Assembly (NCBI GenBank): GCA_947589415.1
Contig: CANQBP010000021.1
Span: 1 to 32,724 of the forward strand
DNA: 32,724 nucleotides
DNA from: an uncultured Clostridia bacterium
GTDB taxonomy: Bacteria; Bacillota; Clostridia; Oscillospirales; Acutalibacteraceae
Reading direction: 5' to 3'
The notes beneath the pieces are model-generated. The model was not told the origin of the DNA. It searched no databases and saw only the letters and a program-made list of their open reading frames with translations. How positions within the stretch are numbered: the stretch's first letter is position 1; each line of letters starts with the position of its first letter. Shown here in pieces: positions 1-8,111 of this stretch. Both the position numbers and the translations under genes were made by a program.

Positions 1-1223
1 TCAATATCCTTAAAGCTGACACCGTAGCTGTCGGCAAGTATTTCCGCATTACTCTTTGTGCGCTTTGTCGTTCCGAAACACGGCATTGTCACGGCAATTA
101 TATCCTTTCTGTCACGTTCGAGCATATCCATGGCATGAACCGCAACAATAAGTGCAAGAGTAGAATCAAGTCCGCCCGAAAGTCCGATAACAACGCTTTT
201 CGCATTTGTATGCTTAATTCTTGCCGCAAGTCCTGTTGCCTGAATTGTAAGGATTTCCTCGCATCTCTGTTCAAGATTTATTTTATTTTCGGGAACAAAC
301 GGGGTTTTAGTTATACGTCTGTTCAAATTGAGCATTTTGATCGGCAGGTCAAATTCTACCCCGTAAATCTCACCATTCTCGGCAAAAGTATTGGATCTTG
401 ACCTCTCGTTTTCCATTTTCTGAAGATCAACATCTGCATAGGTGGTTTCGGGCATGAAACGTTTTGACTCCGCCAAAACCGTACCGTTTTCGCATATCAG
501 ATTATGTCCCGAAAACACAAGATCTGTTGTGCTTTCTCCGATTCCTGCACTTGCATAGGCATATACCGAAAGAAGTCTTGCGGATTGTGATTTAACAAGC
601 ATACGCCGATAATCTGCCTTACCTATAACCTCATCGCTTGCCGAAAGGTTGGCTATGACCGTTGCACCGCCTAATGCAAGTTTACCCGACGGAGGCTCGG
701 CAGTCCAGAGATCTTCACATATTTCCACGCCGAGTTTAAATTCCGGCATTGACCTGCATGAAAATATAATATCCGCATTAAGTTCTGTTTCCTGTCCGCA
801 AATCTTTTTGATTATCGGCTGTTTAAACGGTGCAAAATGTCTTAATTCGTAAAATTCCGAATAGTTTGGAATATTTCTCTTTGGGACAAGACCCAGTATG
901 TCGCCCCTAAATATAACGGCGGCGCAGTTATACAGTGACGAACCCGCACGAACGGGCAGTCCGACAAGAATGATTGCATTCAGCTTTTTTGTCTGTTCAA
1001 CGATGTATCCGAGTGCTTTTTCTGCCGATATAAGCAGGGAATTATTGAGAAAAAGATCCGAACAGGTATATCCTGTTATACATAATTCGGGAAAAATAAT
1101 CAGCGAAGCCCCGCCTTTGGCGGCAGCTTTTGCACGCTGGCTGATCGTTTCGGCATTATACATACAATTCGCCAATTTAATTTCAGGCGATACGCAGGCT
1201 ATACGCAAAAATCCGTCCTTCAT
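1..1223 (-). CDS. nadE: Glutamine-dependent NAD+ synthetase, N-terminal part (runs off left edge)
   Basis: This gene converts deamido-NAD to NAD+ with ATP and glutamine, the last step of NAD synthesis in the cytoplasm. About 407 codons are visible. The first ~270 residues form a nitrilase-fold glutaminase with the Glu-Lys-Cys triad in the contexts FPELCITGY, VPKRNIPNYSEFYE and GVEICEDLW. The synthetase domain then begins with the ATP-pyrophosphatase P-loop SGGLDSTLALI, followed by VTMPCFGTTKRTKSNA. The start is the ATG at 1223, preceded by CGGAGG. It appears to be transcribed alone from the promoter at 1260-1288. The C-terminal half of the synthetase domain lies outside the window. The two-domain layout and motifs make the assignment firm. 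Confidence 0.96.
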   Translation of the reverse strand, partial: MKDGFLRIACVSPEIKLANCMYNAETISQRAKAAAKGGASLIIFPELCITGYTCSDLFLNNSLLISAEKALGYIVEQTKKLNAIILVGLPVRAGSSLYNCAAVIFRGDILGLVPKRNIPNYSEFYELRHFAPFKQPIIKKICGQETELNADIIFSCRSMPEFKLGVEICEDLWTAEPPSGKLALGGATVIANLSASDEVIGKADYRRMLVKSQSARLLSVYAYASAGIGESTTDLVFSGHNLICENGTVLAESKRFMPETTYADVDLQKMENERSRSNTFAENGEIYGVEFDLPIKMLNLNRRITKTPFVPENKINLEQRCEEILTIQATGLAARIKHTNAKSVVIGLSGGLDSTLALIVAVHAMDMLERDRKDIIAVTMPCFGTTKRTKSNAEILADSYGVSFKDI

Positions 1224-1259
1224 AAAAAATTACCTCCGCTGTAAAGTGTCTATGGAGGT

Positions 1260-1288
1260 ATTATACACTATTTTTACCTTTTTTACAA
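1260..1288 (-). promoter_or_regulatory. Sigma-A promoter of nadE
   Basis: On the minus strand TTGTAA (1288-1283) and TATAAT (1265-1260) are separated by exactly 17 bp. The start site would be near 1253, giving a leader of about 30 nt before the nadE ATG. Confidence 0.75.
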
Positions 1289-1334
1289 TAAACAAAAAGG
1301 TAAATTAAAAAACGTAAATAATTTTAAAAAAGGC

Positions 1335-1363
1335 TTGATTTTTTCCGAATTACAGCATACAAT
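1335..1363 (+). promoter_or_regulatory. Sigma-A promoter of the 1371 RNA
   Basis: TTGATT (1335-1340), a 17-bp spacer and TACAAT (1358-1363). No plausible plus-strand gene follows, so the product should be a noncoding RNA starting near 1371. Confidence 0.7.
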
Positions 1364-1370
1364 ATACATG

Positions 1371-1566
1371 ACGAAAGTCGGTGACACCTCATAAGTCTTT
1401 GGGGACACTCAGTGTGGAAGTGTATGTACGGGCAAGAATACATACATGGAGCTGTCGACGGTTTCATAACGATCCGGACTTGTCTTAGGCTATAAAGCTG
1501 TTTTATTATAGCTGAAAGAAAATTATGGTAAATTAGCGGCTTTGGAAACAAAGTCGCTGTTTTATT
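1371..1566 (+). ncRNA. Standalone structured noncoding RNA, family not certain (raiA-motif-like candidate)
   Basis: About 195 nt lie between a good promoter (1335-1363) and an intrinsic terminator (1535-1566), with no plus-strand coding sequence that makes sense. The DNA is rich in self-complementarity. GACGAAAGTC at 1370-1379 is a small hairpin. GTCG..ACA (about 1377-1386) can pair with TGTCGAC (1453-1459). TGTATGTA (1421-1428) pairs with TACATACA (1439-1446). AAGTC (1393-1397) can pair with GACTT (1477-1481), crossing other helices. GGCTATAA pairs with TTATAGCT around 1488-1513. Long-range and crossing helices suggest a compact folded RNA. It does not show the single long rod of 6S RNA, and no tmRNA or SRP motif is present. 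Its general size and complexity recall the raiA-motif RNAs of Firmicutes, but that is from memory and not established here. Confidence 0.55.
1535..1566 (+). terminator. Intrinsic terminator of the 1371 RNA
   Basis: Stem AGCGGCTTTG (1535-1544) pairs with CAAAGTCGCT (1549-1558) with one G-T wobble and a GAAA loop, followed by GTTTTATT. Confidence 0.75.
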
Positions 1567-1607
1567 GGTCATTTTAGCAGAATGGGGGACTGTCGTAATA
1601 ACAGTCC

Positions 1608-1650
1608 GAAAAAAGAAAACCCGACAGCCTGAAAGAAGGTTGCCGGGTTA
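1608..1650 (-). terminator. Intrinsic terminator downstream of the O-antigen-ligase-type gene
   Basis: Reading the minus strand, AACCCGGCAACCT (1649-1637) pairs with AGGCTGTCGGGTT (1630-1618) with one mismatch and one wobble around a 6-nt loop, and is followed by TTTCTTTTTTC. A second small hairpin (GGACTGT/ACAGTCC, 1587-1607) sits just beyond it. The site separates the minus-strand gene at 1793 from the plus-strand RNA that ends at 1566. Confidence 0.75.
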
Positions 1651-1792
1651 ATGCTTTATTGGTATAATTTAATTGGTAAAAAACTACAAGAAATCGAGTG
1701 TATTATACTGTTTTTAGAAAAAATCAATTAGTTTTAACATTAAACTTAGGAATAATCTAAACAAGGTTTAACTACATAATATAATTATCGTA

Positions 1793-3253
1793 TTATACGG
1801 CTGCCGAAACATTCAATAATTGTGAATTGACTGTTTTATTATCCTCCTGCCTCTCGTAAAATGTAGCATAACTTAGTCCCAAACCTATCATGTACCAGAA
1901 AATAAATACTCTGTATGACAGATCCAAAAGAAGTGCGACCTCAAACATCGAATAAACACTATATGCTGCACAAAACGCAACTATCAGTGCCAATACATTC
2001 CCGTCATGTTCACATTTATCCGCATGATTAAAAACGGCTTTAAAAAAGGTTTTGGCAACCGTAATCGCAAGAACCATGAATATCGTAAAACCGACAATGC
2101 CGAAACTTATTATAATCGTCAGCAATCCGTTGTGAAAGTCGTCATATTTCAACCCCCCAAGATAGGTCTTTCCGTATGAAACAATGTTATCCTTACCTAT
2201 CCCCATAATCGGGAATTTTTCCAAAAGCCCGAAAGCCTGTTTCCATATAACAAAACGTCCGCTGTCAATGTTTTTATTTTCATGTTTAAATGTTGTTGGT
2301 ATATTTTGAATAACATCGTCCTTTATCTGTACAGATCCGTTGTTTGTCGTAACGCTGTTCGATATCTGCGTTTTTGATTCGCCATTAGTAAGCATAAGCG
2401 AAACACAACTTTGCGTCAGCGAACGCATACAAAATATAAGGAGAACAGTTACAATGCAGGCAAGCAGCGCCGCTGTTATTCTCAGCAGAAACGAAAACCA
2501 TTCAATTTTTTTAACGCCTCTGAATATAAAGCATACTGCAAGAAAGGAACAATAAGTCATGATAAAAAGCAACGAAGCGTTTGAGTCGGATAAAAATAAC
2601 GAAATTGCATTTATAACGGCATATCCTATATAAAAAATCTTTGTTTTGCCTTTCAGCACACCGTCAGCCTTTTTCATTTTCCATAACATATGTGTTGTGA
2701 CCAGTGCCATAACCGCATAGAATGCAAGGACATTAGCATTGGGTATAATCCCCACAAATCTATTTTCGTGAATGGCAAAATCATAGCCGAACAAATGCAG
2801 ACCTTGAGGAAAAATTGCAAGAAGAACTAACCCGATAATCATTATCAGTGTTGTCATTCCGGAAATAAAATCCAACAACATGACCGCTTCATGTTTTCTA
2901 TGTTCGTGATCGGACTCTGCATGAAACCCGTAAAAAAAGAAAAAACAAAGTGAAAGCCAATACAGAACGTATAAATTACCCCAAAAATTGTCCTTCGAAT
3001 GTATAATGACCGTCAGAAACGCCGCACCCATAAATAAATACAAAACCCGCCTGAAACGTATTTTTCCGAGGTGCTGTCCCTTTATCAATTCCCTGCAAAA
3101 CAAATATACAGACCATAACATTATTACCCGCATAATGGGCGGAAAAATTATGTTTACTCCAAAAAATAAAGAGGAAATAAAAACAAGCCTGAAAGCAGTT
3201 GTGCTGTTAAAAAATCTAAATACAGCGTTCTGCCGTATCAATTTCGTATCCAC
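1793..3253 (-). CDS. O-antigen ligase / Wzy-type polysaccharide polymerase family membrane protein
   Basis: This is a 486-residue polytopic membrane protein with about ten hydrophobic segments. Near residues 345-390 it carries the family signature GIGKDNIVSYG then YDDFHNGLLTIIISFGIVGF, the large extracytoplasmic loop with an HN pair typical of the O-antigen ligase family (Wzy_C/WaaL). Such proteins join or polymerise undecaprenyl-linked oligosaccharides outside the membrane. The start is a GTG at 3253 preceded by GGGGGG, with a sigma-A promoter at 3286-3314, and it ends at the terminator at 1608-1650, so it is a single-gene unit. It lies 12 kb from the polysaccharide operon, which has its own EpsG-like polymerase. 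This protein may therefore be a ligase attaching glycan to another carrier, or may serve a different glycan. The exact acceptor cannot be read from the sequence. Confidence 0.8.
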   Translation of the reverse strand: MDTKLIRQNAVFRFFNSTTAFRLVFISSLFFGVNIIFPPIMRVIMLWSVYLFCRELIKGQHLGKIRFRRVLYLFMGAAFLTVIIHSKDNFWGNLYVLYWLSLCFFFFYGFHAESDHEHRKHEAVMLLDFISGMTTLIMIIGLVLLAIFPQGLHLFGYDFAIHENRFVGIIPNANVLAFYAVMALVTTHMLWKMKKADGVLKGKTKIFYIGYAVINAISLFLSDSNASLLFIMTYCSFLAVCFIFRGVKKIEWFSFLLRITAALLACIVTVLLIFCMRSLTQSCVSLMLTNGESKTQISNSVTTNNGSVQIKDDVIQNIPTTFKHENKNIDSGRFVIWKQAFGLLEKFPIMGIGKDNIVSYGKTYLGGLKYDDFHNGLLTIIISFGIVGFTIFMVLAITVAKTFFKAVFNHADKCEHDGNVLALIVAFCAAYSVYSMFEVALLLDLSYRVFIFWYMIGLGLSYATFYERQEDNKTVNSQLLNVSAAV

Positions 3254-3285
3254 ATTATCCCCCCGTATATATTACCTTTACACGA

Positions 3286-3314
3286 ATTATACAACATATT
3301 TTTATTCAATTCAA
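3286..3314 (-). promoter_or_regulatory. Sigma-A promoter of the O-antigen-ligase-type gene
   Basis: On the minus strand TTGAAT (3314-3309), 17 bp and TATAAT (3291-3286). The leader to the GTG start is about 30 nt. Confidence 0.75.
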
Positions 3315-3364
3315 TTAAAAAAAAATAATTGGTATTATTTTGTAGATTTTCGGATAAAAAAGAG

Positions 3365-3400
3365 AATATTACAAATGTGATTTTAACAATATTACAAATT
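3365..3400. repeat. Two 12-bp direct repeats, possible operator
   Basis: AATATTACAAAT occurs at 3365-3376 and again at 3389-3400, a 24-bp period, between the minus-strand promoter at 3286-3314 and the plus-strand rnpB promoter. The position 50-90 bp upstream of the ligase-type promoter fits an activator or repressor site, but the DNA is AT-rich and chance similarity is possible. Confidence 0.35.
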
Positions 3401-3478
3401 TTGACTGTATTTAATGGCATTGCAGCGTTTCGCACAATATATATTATGATTTTAAACTTCATCTAAAAAATAAATCGT

Positions 3479-3507
3479 TTGACATAAAGCGATGATTATA
3501 TTATAAT
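3479..3507 (+). promoter_or_regulatory. Consensus sigma-A promoter of rnpB
   Basis: TTGACA (3479-3484), a 17-bp spacer and TATAAT (3502-3507), a perfect match to consensus, placing the start at about 3514-3515, right at the 5' end of RNase P RNA. Confidence 0.9.
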
Positions 3508-3514
3508 AAACCTT

Positions 3515-3862
3515 GCGAGTGGGATAAACAGCTGCGGGTGCAGGAGTCGAAAGACCGCACCTGAGGAAAGTCCGGGCTCCATAGGGCAGGATAACGGCTA
3601 ACGGCCGCCGGGGGTGACCCCAGGGAAAGTGCAACAGAGATATACCGCCTGCGAACATCGCAGGTAAGGGTGGAAAGGCGAGGTAAGAGCTCACCGGCAC
3701 ATAGGAGACTATGTGGCCATGTAAACCCTATCCGGAGCAACACCGCAGGGAAGCGTATTCATTGGCCCGATGGCTTCAAAAGGTGGCACCGAGCAGATAC
3801 GGCAACGTTCTGCCAAGATAGATGGCTGTTCAAGACAGAACCCGGCTTATCGTCCCACTCAC
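3515..3862 (+). ncRNA. rnpB: RNase P RNA, bacterial type A
   Basis: This is the catalytic RNA that trims tRNA 5' leaders. The ends form helix P1 (GAGTGGGA at 3517-3524 with TCCCACTC at 3853-3860). The universally conserved elements are present: GAGGAAAGTCCGGGCTCC from 3563, AGGGAAAGTGCAACAGAGA at 3622-3640, GTAAACCC at 3721-3728, and AGACAGAACCCGGCTTAT at 3833-3850, which completes P4. Length is about 348 nt. It has its own consensus promoter and terminator. The exact ends are uncertain by a few bases. Confidence 0.96.
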
Positions 3863-3874
3863 ATCAGTAAATTA

Positions 3875-3907
3875 CGGCTGTACCGATTAGGAGGTACAGC
3901 CGATTTT
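3875..3907 (+). terminator. Intrinsic terminator of rnpB
   Basis: Perfect 10-bp stem CGGCTGTACC (3875-3884) with GGTACAGCCG (3893-3902), an 8-nt loop, then ATTTTA. Confidence 0.85.
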
Positions 3908-4037
3908 ACAGGTAAGATGTAAACGTGAAGTAAAACATTAGCGGTATGAATTTTTAGTTGAAAGCAGACAATAATAGACATACTGTATATTAAATTCGGA
4001 TAATACAAATTGTATATTAAAAAAGATAAAAAAGGTC

Positions 4038-4066
4038 TTGTATTTTTATATTGACGGTGTTATAAT
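4038..4066 (+). promoter_or_regulatory. Promoter of the solitary 5S rRNA gene
   Basis: TTGTAT (4038-4043), 17 bp and TATAAT (4061-4066). Transcription would begin near 4073, giving a 5' extension of about 30 nt to be removed from the 5S precursor. Confidence 0.75.
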
Positions 4067-4103
4067 AGTGAGGTCGTCAGATGAGGCGATAAAAAATAAA
4101 AAA

Positions 4104-4219
<116 letters not shown>

Positions 4220-4228
4220 ATTGTAAAG

Positions 4229-4256
4229 CAGCCGCCCAATAGGGCGGTTGTTTTTT
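4229..4256 (+). terminator. Intrinsic terminator of 5S rRNA
   Basis: CAGCCGCCC (4229-4237), loop AATA, GGGCGGTTG (4242-4250), then TTTTTT. Confidence 0.9.
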
Positions 4257-4474
4257 ACTGTATTATGTATAATGATTAAATATAAGCAGCAATTTGCATT
4301 TAAACGGTAAATTTGGCTGCATGGAACTTTATGTTTATTTTTCGATATCATAACCCGATAAAGTATATCTCAACAATTTGTCATAAAATATTACCCGTTT
4401 TCTTTATCACACATCTATTTTCACCAACATTTTATATTGTAATTTAATAATACGGTTTTAATCAAAAAAATTCC

Positions 4475-4503
4475 TTGATTATTATACATTTTTGAGTTAA
4501 AAT
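4475..4503 (+). promoter_or_regulatory. Promoter of prfC
   Basis: TTGATT (4475-4480), 17 bp and TAAAAT (4498-4503), about 45 nt upstream of the ribosome binding site. The remaining AT-rich stretch 4257-4474 shows nothing further that can be named. Confidence 0.65.
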
Positions 4504-4556
4504 AATGAATGTGTGCCTAATACGGGTACATCAATTATATATTCGGAGGAATAATT

Positions 4557-6143
4557 TTGTCTACTACTAAAGACCTTATCGAAAAACGCAGAACTTTTGC
4601 GATAATATCCCACCCGGACGCAGGTAAAACAACACTTACAGAAAAACTATTGCTTTATACCGGAGCAATACAGCTTGCCGGATCCGTAAAAGGTAAAAAA
4701 ACGGACAAACACGCTGTATCGGATTGGATGGAAATCGAAAAACAAAGAGGTATTTCCGTAACATCGTCTGTCATGCAGTTTAACTATAACGGTTTCTGTA
4801 TAAATATTATAGATACCCCCGGTCATCAGGACTTTTCTGAAGATACCTACCGCACACTTATGGCGGCGGATTCGGCTGTTATGGTCATTGATGCCTCTAA
4901 GGGTGTTGAGGCACAAACACGAAAACTGTTCAAAGTATGCGTTATGAGAAATATCCCGATTTTTACATTTATAAACAAAATGGACAGAGAGGCAAAAAGT
5001 CCGTATGAACTTATGGAAGATATAGAAAATGTTCTCGGCATACATACCTGCCCGATGAACTGGCCTATCGGCTGCGGAAAAGATTTTAAAGGCGTTTACG
5101 ACTTTGCTAAAAAGGAAATTTTAGCGTTTACCGCAAACAACGGTCAAAAAGAAGTCAAAATGGACGAACTTACAATTGATTCTCCCGATCTTGATGAAAG
5201 ACTCGGACAAACTCTTGCAGATACGCTTAGAGATGATATTGAACTGCTTGAGGGTGCGGGAGATGAATTTGATCTTCAAGAGGTAAGAAACGGAAAGCTG
5301 ACTCCCGTATTTTTCGGATCGGCACTTACTAATTTCGGTGTAGAGCCGTTTTTGGCACAATTTCTCGAAATGACTACTCCCCCACTCCCGCGAAAAACGA
5401 TTGAGGGAGAAATAGATCCCTTTGGTGAGGATTTTTCTGCATTTGTATTTAAAATTCAAGCAAATATGAATAAAGCGCACCGTGACCGTATAGCGTTTAT
5501 GCGTATATGTTCGGGAAAGTATGACAAAACAATGGAGGTTTATCACGTACAAGGAAATAAAAAAATGCGTCTTTCTCAACCGCAACAGCTTATGGCACAA
5601 GACCGAGAGGTGATAAGTGAAGCATATGCGGGCGATATTATCGGTGTGTTTGATCCCGGTATTTTTTCAATAGGTGATACCGTATGTTCTCCGTCTAAAA
5701 AGGTTAAATTTGAGGGAATACCCACGTTTGCTCCGGAACATTTTGCAAGGGTAAGACTAAAGGACACAATGAAACGTAAGCAGTTTGTAAAAGGTATTAC
5801 CCAAATAGCACAAGAGGGTGCTATTCAGATTTTTCAATCCCTCGGCGGAGGAATGGAAGAGGTTATAGTCGGTGTTGTAGGCGTACTTCAGTTTGAGGTA
5901 CTTGAATACCGTCTGAAGAACGAATATAACGTCGATATCATTCTTGAAAATATGCCCTATGAGCTTATACGTTGGATTGATAATGATGATATTGACCCGA
6001 AAACTCTGAACCTCACGACAGACACAAGGCGTATTCAAGATTTAAAGGGAAAACATCTTCTTCTTTTTACCAGTGAGTGGAACATTACATGGGCACTCGA
6101 ACACAATAAAAATCTTATTCTTACTGATTTCAGCAAAAATTGA
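4557..6143 (+). CDS. prfC: Peptide chain release factor 3 (RF3 GTPase)
   Basis: RF3 is a GTPase that removes RF1/RF2 from the ribosome after termination. The protein is 528 residues, the usual RF3 length. The G domain has the P-loop SHPDAGKTTLTEKLL (residues 18-32), switch II DTPGHQDFSEDTYRTL (about 87) and NKMDRE (about 141). EF-Tu-like domain 2 and the RF3-specific C-terminal domain follow, with SLGGGMEEVIVGVVGVLQFE. The start is a TTG at 4557, chosen because GGAGGA lies 7 nt upstream and the N-terminus MSTTKDLIEKRRTFAI fits the family. It seems monocistronic, with promoter at 4475-4503. No clear simple terminator follows the stop; the hairpin-rich tract at 6151-6680 takes that place. Confidence 0.96.
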   Translation: MSTTKDLIEKRRTFAIISHPDAGKTTLTEKLLLYTGAIQLAGSVKGKKTDKHAVSDWMEIEKQRGISVTSSVMQFNYNGFCINIIDTPGHQDFSEDTYRTLMAADSAVMVIDASKGVEAQTRKLFKVCVMRNIPIFTFINKMDREAKSPYELMEDIENVLGIHTCPMNWPIGCGKDFKGVYDFAKKEILAFTANNGQKEVKMDELTIDSPDLDERLGQTLADTLRDDIELLEGAGDEFDLQEVRNGKLTPVFFGSALTNFGVEPFLAQFLEMTTPPLPRKTIEGEIDPFGEDFSAFVFKIQANMNKAHRDRIAFMRICSGKYDKTMEVYHVQGNKKMRLSQPQQLMAQDREVISEAYAGDIIGVFDPGIFSIGDTVCSPSKKVKFEGIPTFAPEHFARVRLKDTMKRKQFVKGITQIAQEGAIQIFQSLGGGMEEVIVGVVGVLQFEVLEYRLKNEYNVDIILENMPYELIRWIDNDDIDPKTLNLTTDTRRIQDLKGKHLLLFTSEWNITWALEHNKNLILTDFSKN

Positions 6144-6150
6144 TATGTCA

Positions 6151-6680
6151 AACAGCAGTTTTGCGGTGTGCCACCGCTCCGCCATAAAAAAGTAGTGGTA
6201 GTAAAACGCAGTTTTAGGTCAAGCCTTTGCGGTGTGCCACCGCTGTCCGGTTCACGTTTTCGCTCACTTGCGTTCGCTTTGATTATTTAAGTAGTAAGCC
6301 TATGTCCGCGGCAATAAGTTTGCCTATCGGTGTGAAGTAGATAGTATCGAGAGCGGCGGTGTGCCGCCGCTCCGCCATAAAATAGTTATGGCGAGCAAAC
6401 GGCAGTTTTAGGTCAAGCCTTTTTTAAAAGGCTTGCGGTTTCCAAAGGCAGAGCCTTTGGTCGCCGTCCGCAGACGGCGAAATCTTAAGCGTGAGAAGAG
6501 CTCGGCAAGGGTGAATTGAAAAAACAGTCCGGCGGACTGTTTTTTCAAGAGGGACGCCCTGCGATAGAGGGCGTCCCTTGATGATTTCCAGTAATAACTC
6601 ACCTCGGCGACACTTCGCCGACAAATTTAACTTTCTTTAAAAACTCTTAAAATAAGCGACTGTCATATAGGCAGCCGCTT
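6151..6680. repeat. Mosaic intergenic repeat: about ten short hairpins and two copies of a ~65-bp unit
   Basis: No gene is supported here. A ~65-bp unit (GCGGTGTGCC[A/G]CCGCTCCGCC ... CAGTTTTAGGTCAAGCCTTT) occurs at 6163-6227 and 6355-6422, with a partial third copy at 6229-6244. Hairpins follow one another: 6163-6177, 6229-6243, 6351-6372, 6415-6434, 6442-6460, 6462-6479, 6516-6548 (a perfect 15-bp stem with a GGC loop flanked by A and T runs), 6550-6577, 6604-6621 and 6655-6679. Several could end transcription, the 6516-6548 one in both directions and the last one for the minus-strand lipoprotein gene. The tract is more GC-rich than its surroundings and resembles REP/BIME-type or non-autonomous mobile repeats. 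Whether it is dispersed in the genome cannot be seen here. Confidence 0.7.
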
Positions 6681-6715
6681 TCGATTTCAGCAGAGGTTTT
6701 ATATTCCCTTTGGTT

Positions 6716-8038
6716 TTAATTTTCTATTTTATATAAATCTATTTTATTACGATTTTTTATTGCAATATATTTTTTACAAGCATACCTTAAAAAACTATCC
6801 TCAACACCTGAAAGTAAACATTCTCCAGTGTCAGAAATAATATATGGATAACAGTCTGCATTTATATATGCCATACCATTTTTATTAAATGGAGTTATAT
6901 CTGAAATTTTTGTAGTATCAATGGGTAAATTAACATTACTTTTCAAATTTCCGTTTTTGTCAATAATGCATAACTTGTCATTTTTGTCTATAGCAAATGC
7001 AACACCATTAGAGTATGTGTATATATGCTTGTATTCATTTTTGGCAAGCTGGTTGCCGTCAATATCTATAAGTCCCCATTTATCATAACTGCATACAGGT
7101 ATAACTCCTTCAGAATATGTCCCCATACAGTCATATTTATAATCAATAACCATTTTCCCGGTTGTTACATCCATAAGTCCCCATTTATTTTCATCATTGA
7201 CTATATTTATATATTTTTCGTTTACTGAAATTTGACCATTTGAGTTTGAGTTGTAAGGTTTTTCATATATAGTATCACCTGCACTATTATATATTGTTCT
7301 ATATATACTTGCTCCACAAAAGTCTTTTGTGTTTATAATGTCCGGAGGAACCATATAACCACCTCTATATAATTCTGTAACAGATACACTAAAATTATTG
7401 TCAATCACAACCAATTTACAAACATCATCTCCATTGTCACTACCCGTAACAGCAAATACCGCTCGATTATATTTAAACTTTATAGGGTTTGAATATTCTA
7501 TTGACCAACCTTCTTCTATTGGGTATGTGAAAAGTATTTTTCCATTTGTATCAATAATGTGTAACCCGTCTGAATCCTGTACAAAAGCCTTTCCCTCTGA
7601 AAACGGTTCAGCTTTGTCAAATTTGTTTTCAACTACAATATTACCTGTTTCATTTATATACCCGTATTTTCTGTTATAATAAAAGGGAAAAAGTCCATCA
7701 TTATCATACAAATCAAGCCAATCATCATAGCTCGCTTTAGTTTCTATCTTATCAAAATCAACGTCACCATTTGATTGCAACTTAACGAGCGATACCTTTT
7801 TTTCATTTGTTACATTATCGCTTGTTACACTACTGATTTCTTCCTCCGAGTTTTCAGAGGGCTGTATCGAATCGTCATTTGGGTTTGAACTATCCGATAC
7901 AAGCGAAGTGTAACTTGAAATCGAATCCTGTAAATTTTCGGAGCTGCTATCTCCAGCAGTCGTTCCGCAGGCGGCAAACGAGATTGTCGTTGCAAGTGTC
8001 AATAATACGGTCAGTTTTTTCTTAATTTTGATTTTCAT
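6716..8038 (-). CDS. WG-repeat (KWG) lipoprotein
   Basis: A 440-residue predicted exported lipoprotein of unknown function. The N-terminus MKIKIKKKLTVLLTLATT with the lipobox ISFAAC (Cys about residue 24) is followed by a Ser/Asp/Glu-rich linker to about residue 85. The body holds several WG-type repeats of the form KWG(L/Y)(I/M)(D/N)..G (KYGYINETGNIV, KWGLMDVTTGKMV, KWGLIDIDGNQL and weaker copies), which form beta-propeller-like or extended beta structures in bacterial surface proteins. An in-frame extension of 15 residues is possible, but the ATG at 8038 has GGAGG nine bases upstream and begins a proper signal peptide. The gene looks more AT-rich than its neighbours and sits between a hairpin mosaic and a large inverted repeat, which suggests possible transfer. 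It is a single-gene unit with an attenuator-like leader. Confidence 0.85.
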   Translation of the reverse strand: MKIKIKKKLTVLLTLATTISFAACGTTAGDSSSENLQDSISSYTSLVSDSSNPNDDSIQPSENSEEEISSVTSDNVTNEKKVSLVKLQSNGDVDFDKIETKASYDDWLDLYDNDGLFPFYYNRKYGYINETGNIVVENKFDKAEPFSEGKAFVQDSDGLHIIDTNGKILFTYPIEEGWSIEYSNPIKFKYNRAVFAVTGSDNGDDVCKLVVIDNNFSVSVTELYRGGYMVPPDIINTKDFCGASIYRTIYNSAGDTIYEKPYNSNSNGQISVNEKYINIVNDENKWGLMDVTTGKMVIDYKYDCMGTYSEGVIPVCSYDKWGLIDIDGNQLAKNEYKHIYTYSNGVAFAIDKNDKLCIIDKNGNLKSNVNLPIDTTKISDITPFNKNGMAYINADCYPYIISDTGECLLSGVEDSFLRYACKKYIAIKNRNKIDLYKIEN

Positions 8039-8052
8039 TTTTACATTCCTCC

Positions 8053-8099
8053 AAAAAATAAAAAGGTGCGCAACCAAAGCCACGCACCGAAAAATGCGT
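8053..8099 (-). promoter_or_regulatory. Attenuator-like terminator/antiterminator in the WG-lipoprotein leader
   Basis: On the minus strand GGTGCG (8088-8083) pairs with CGCACC (8070-8065) and is followed directly by TTTTTATTTTTT (8064-8053) and then the GGAGG ribosome binding site. Just upstream ACGCA (8099-8095) can pair with TGCGT (8086-8082), which uses part of the terminator's 5' arm, so the two structures exclude each other. This is the layout of transcription attenuation. The ligand or trigger is unknown. Confidence 0.5.
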
Positions 8100-8111
8100 A
8101 TCTCTGATTGT

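Noticed and set aside
1371-1566. 6S RNA as identity of the orphan RNA
   Set aside because: The ends do not pair with each other into a long rod with a central bubble, which 6S RNA requires.
1324-1572. 82-codon open frame on the minus strand
   Set aside because: It is antisense to the structured RNA, has no ribosome site and no recognisable protein pattern.
3452-3870. Several open frames on both strands across RNase P RNA
   Set aside because: The sequence is a clear type-A RNase P RNA with promoter and terminator; the frames are by-products of its GC-rich helices.
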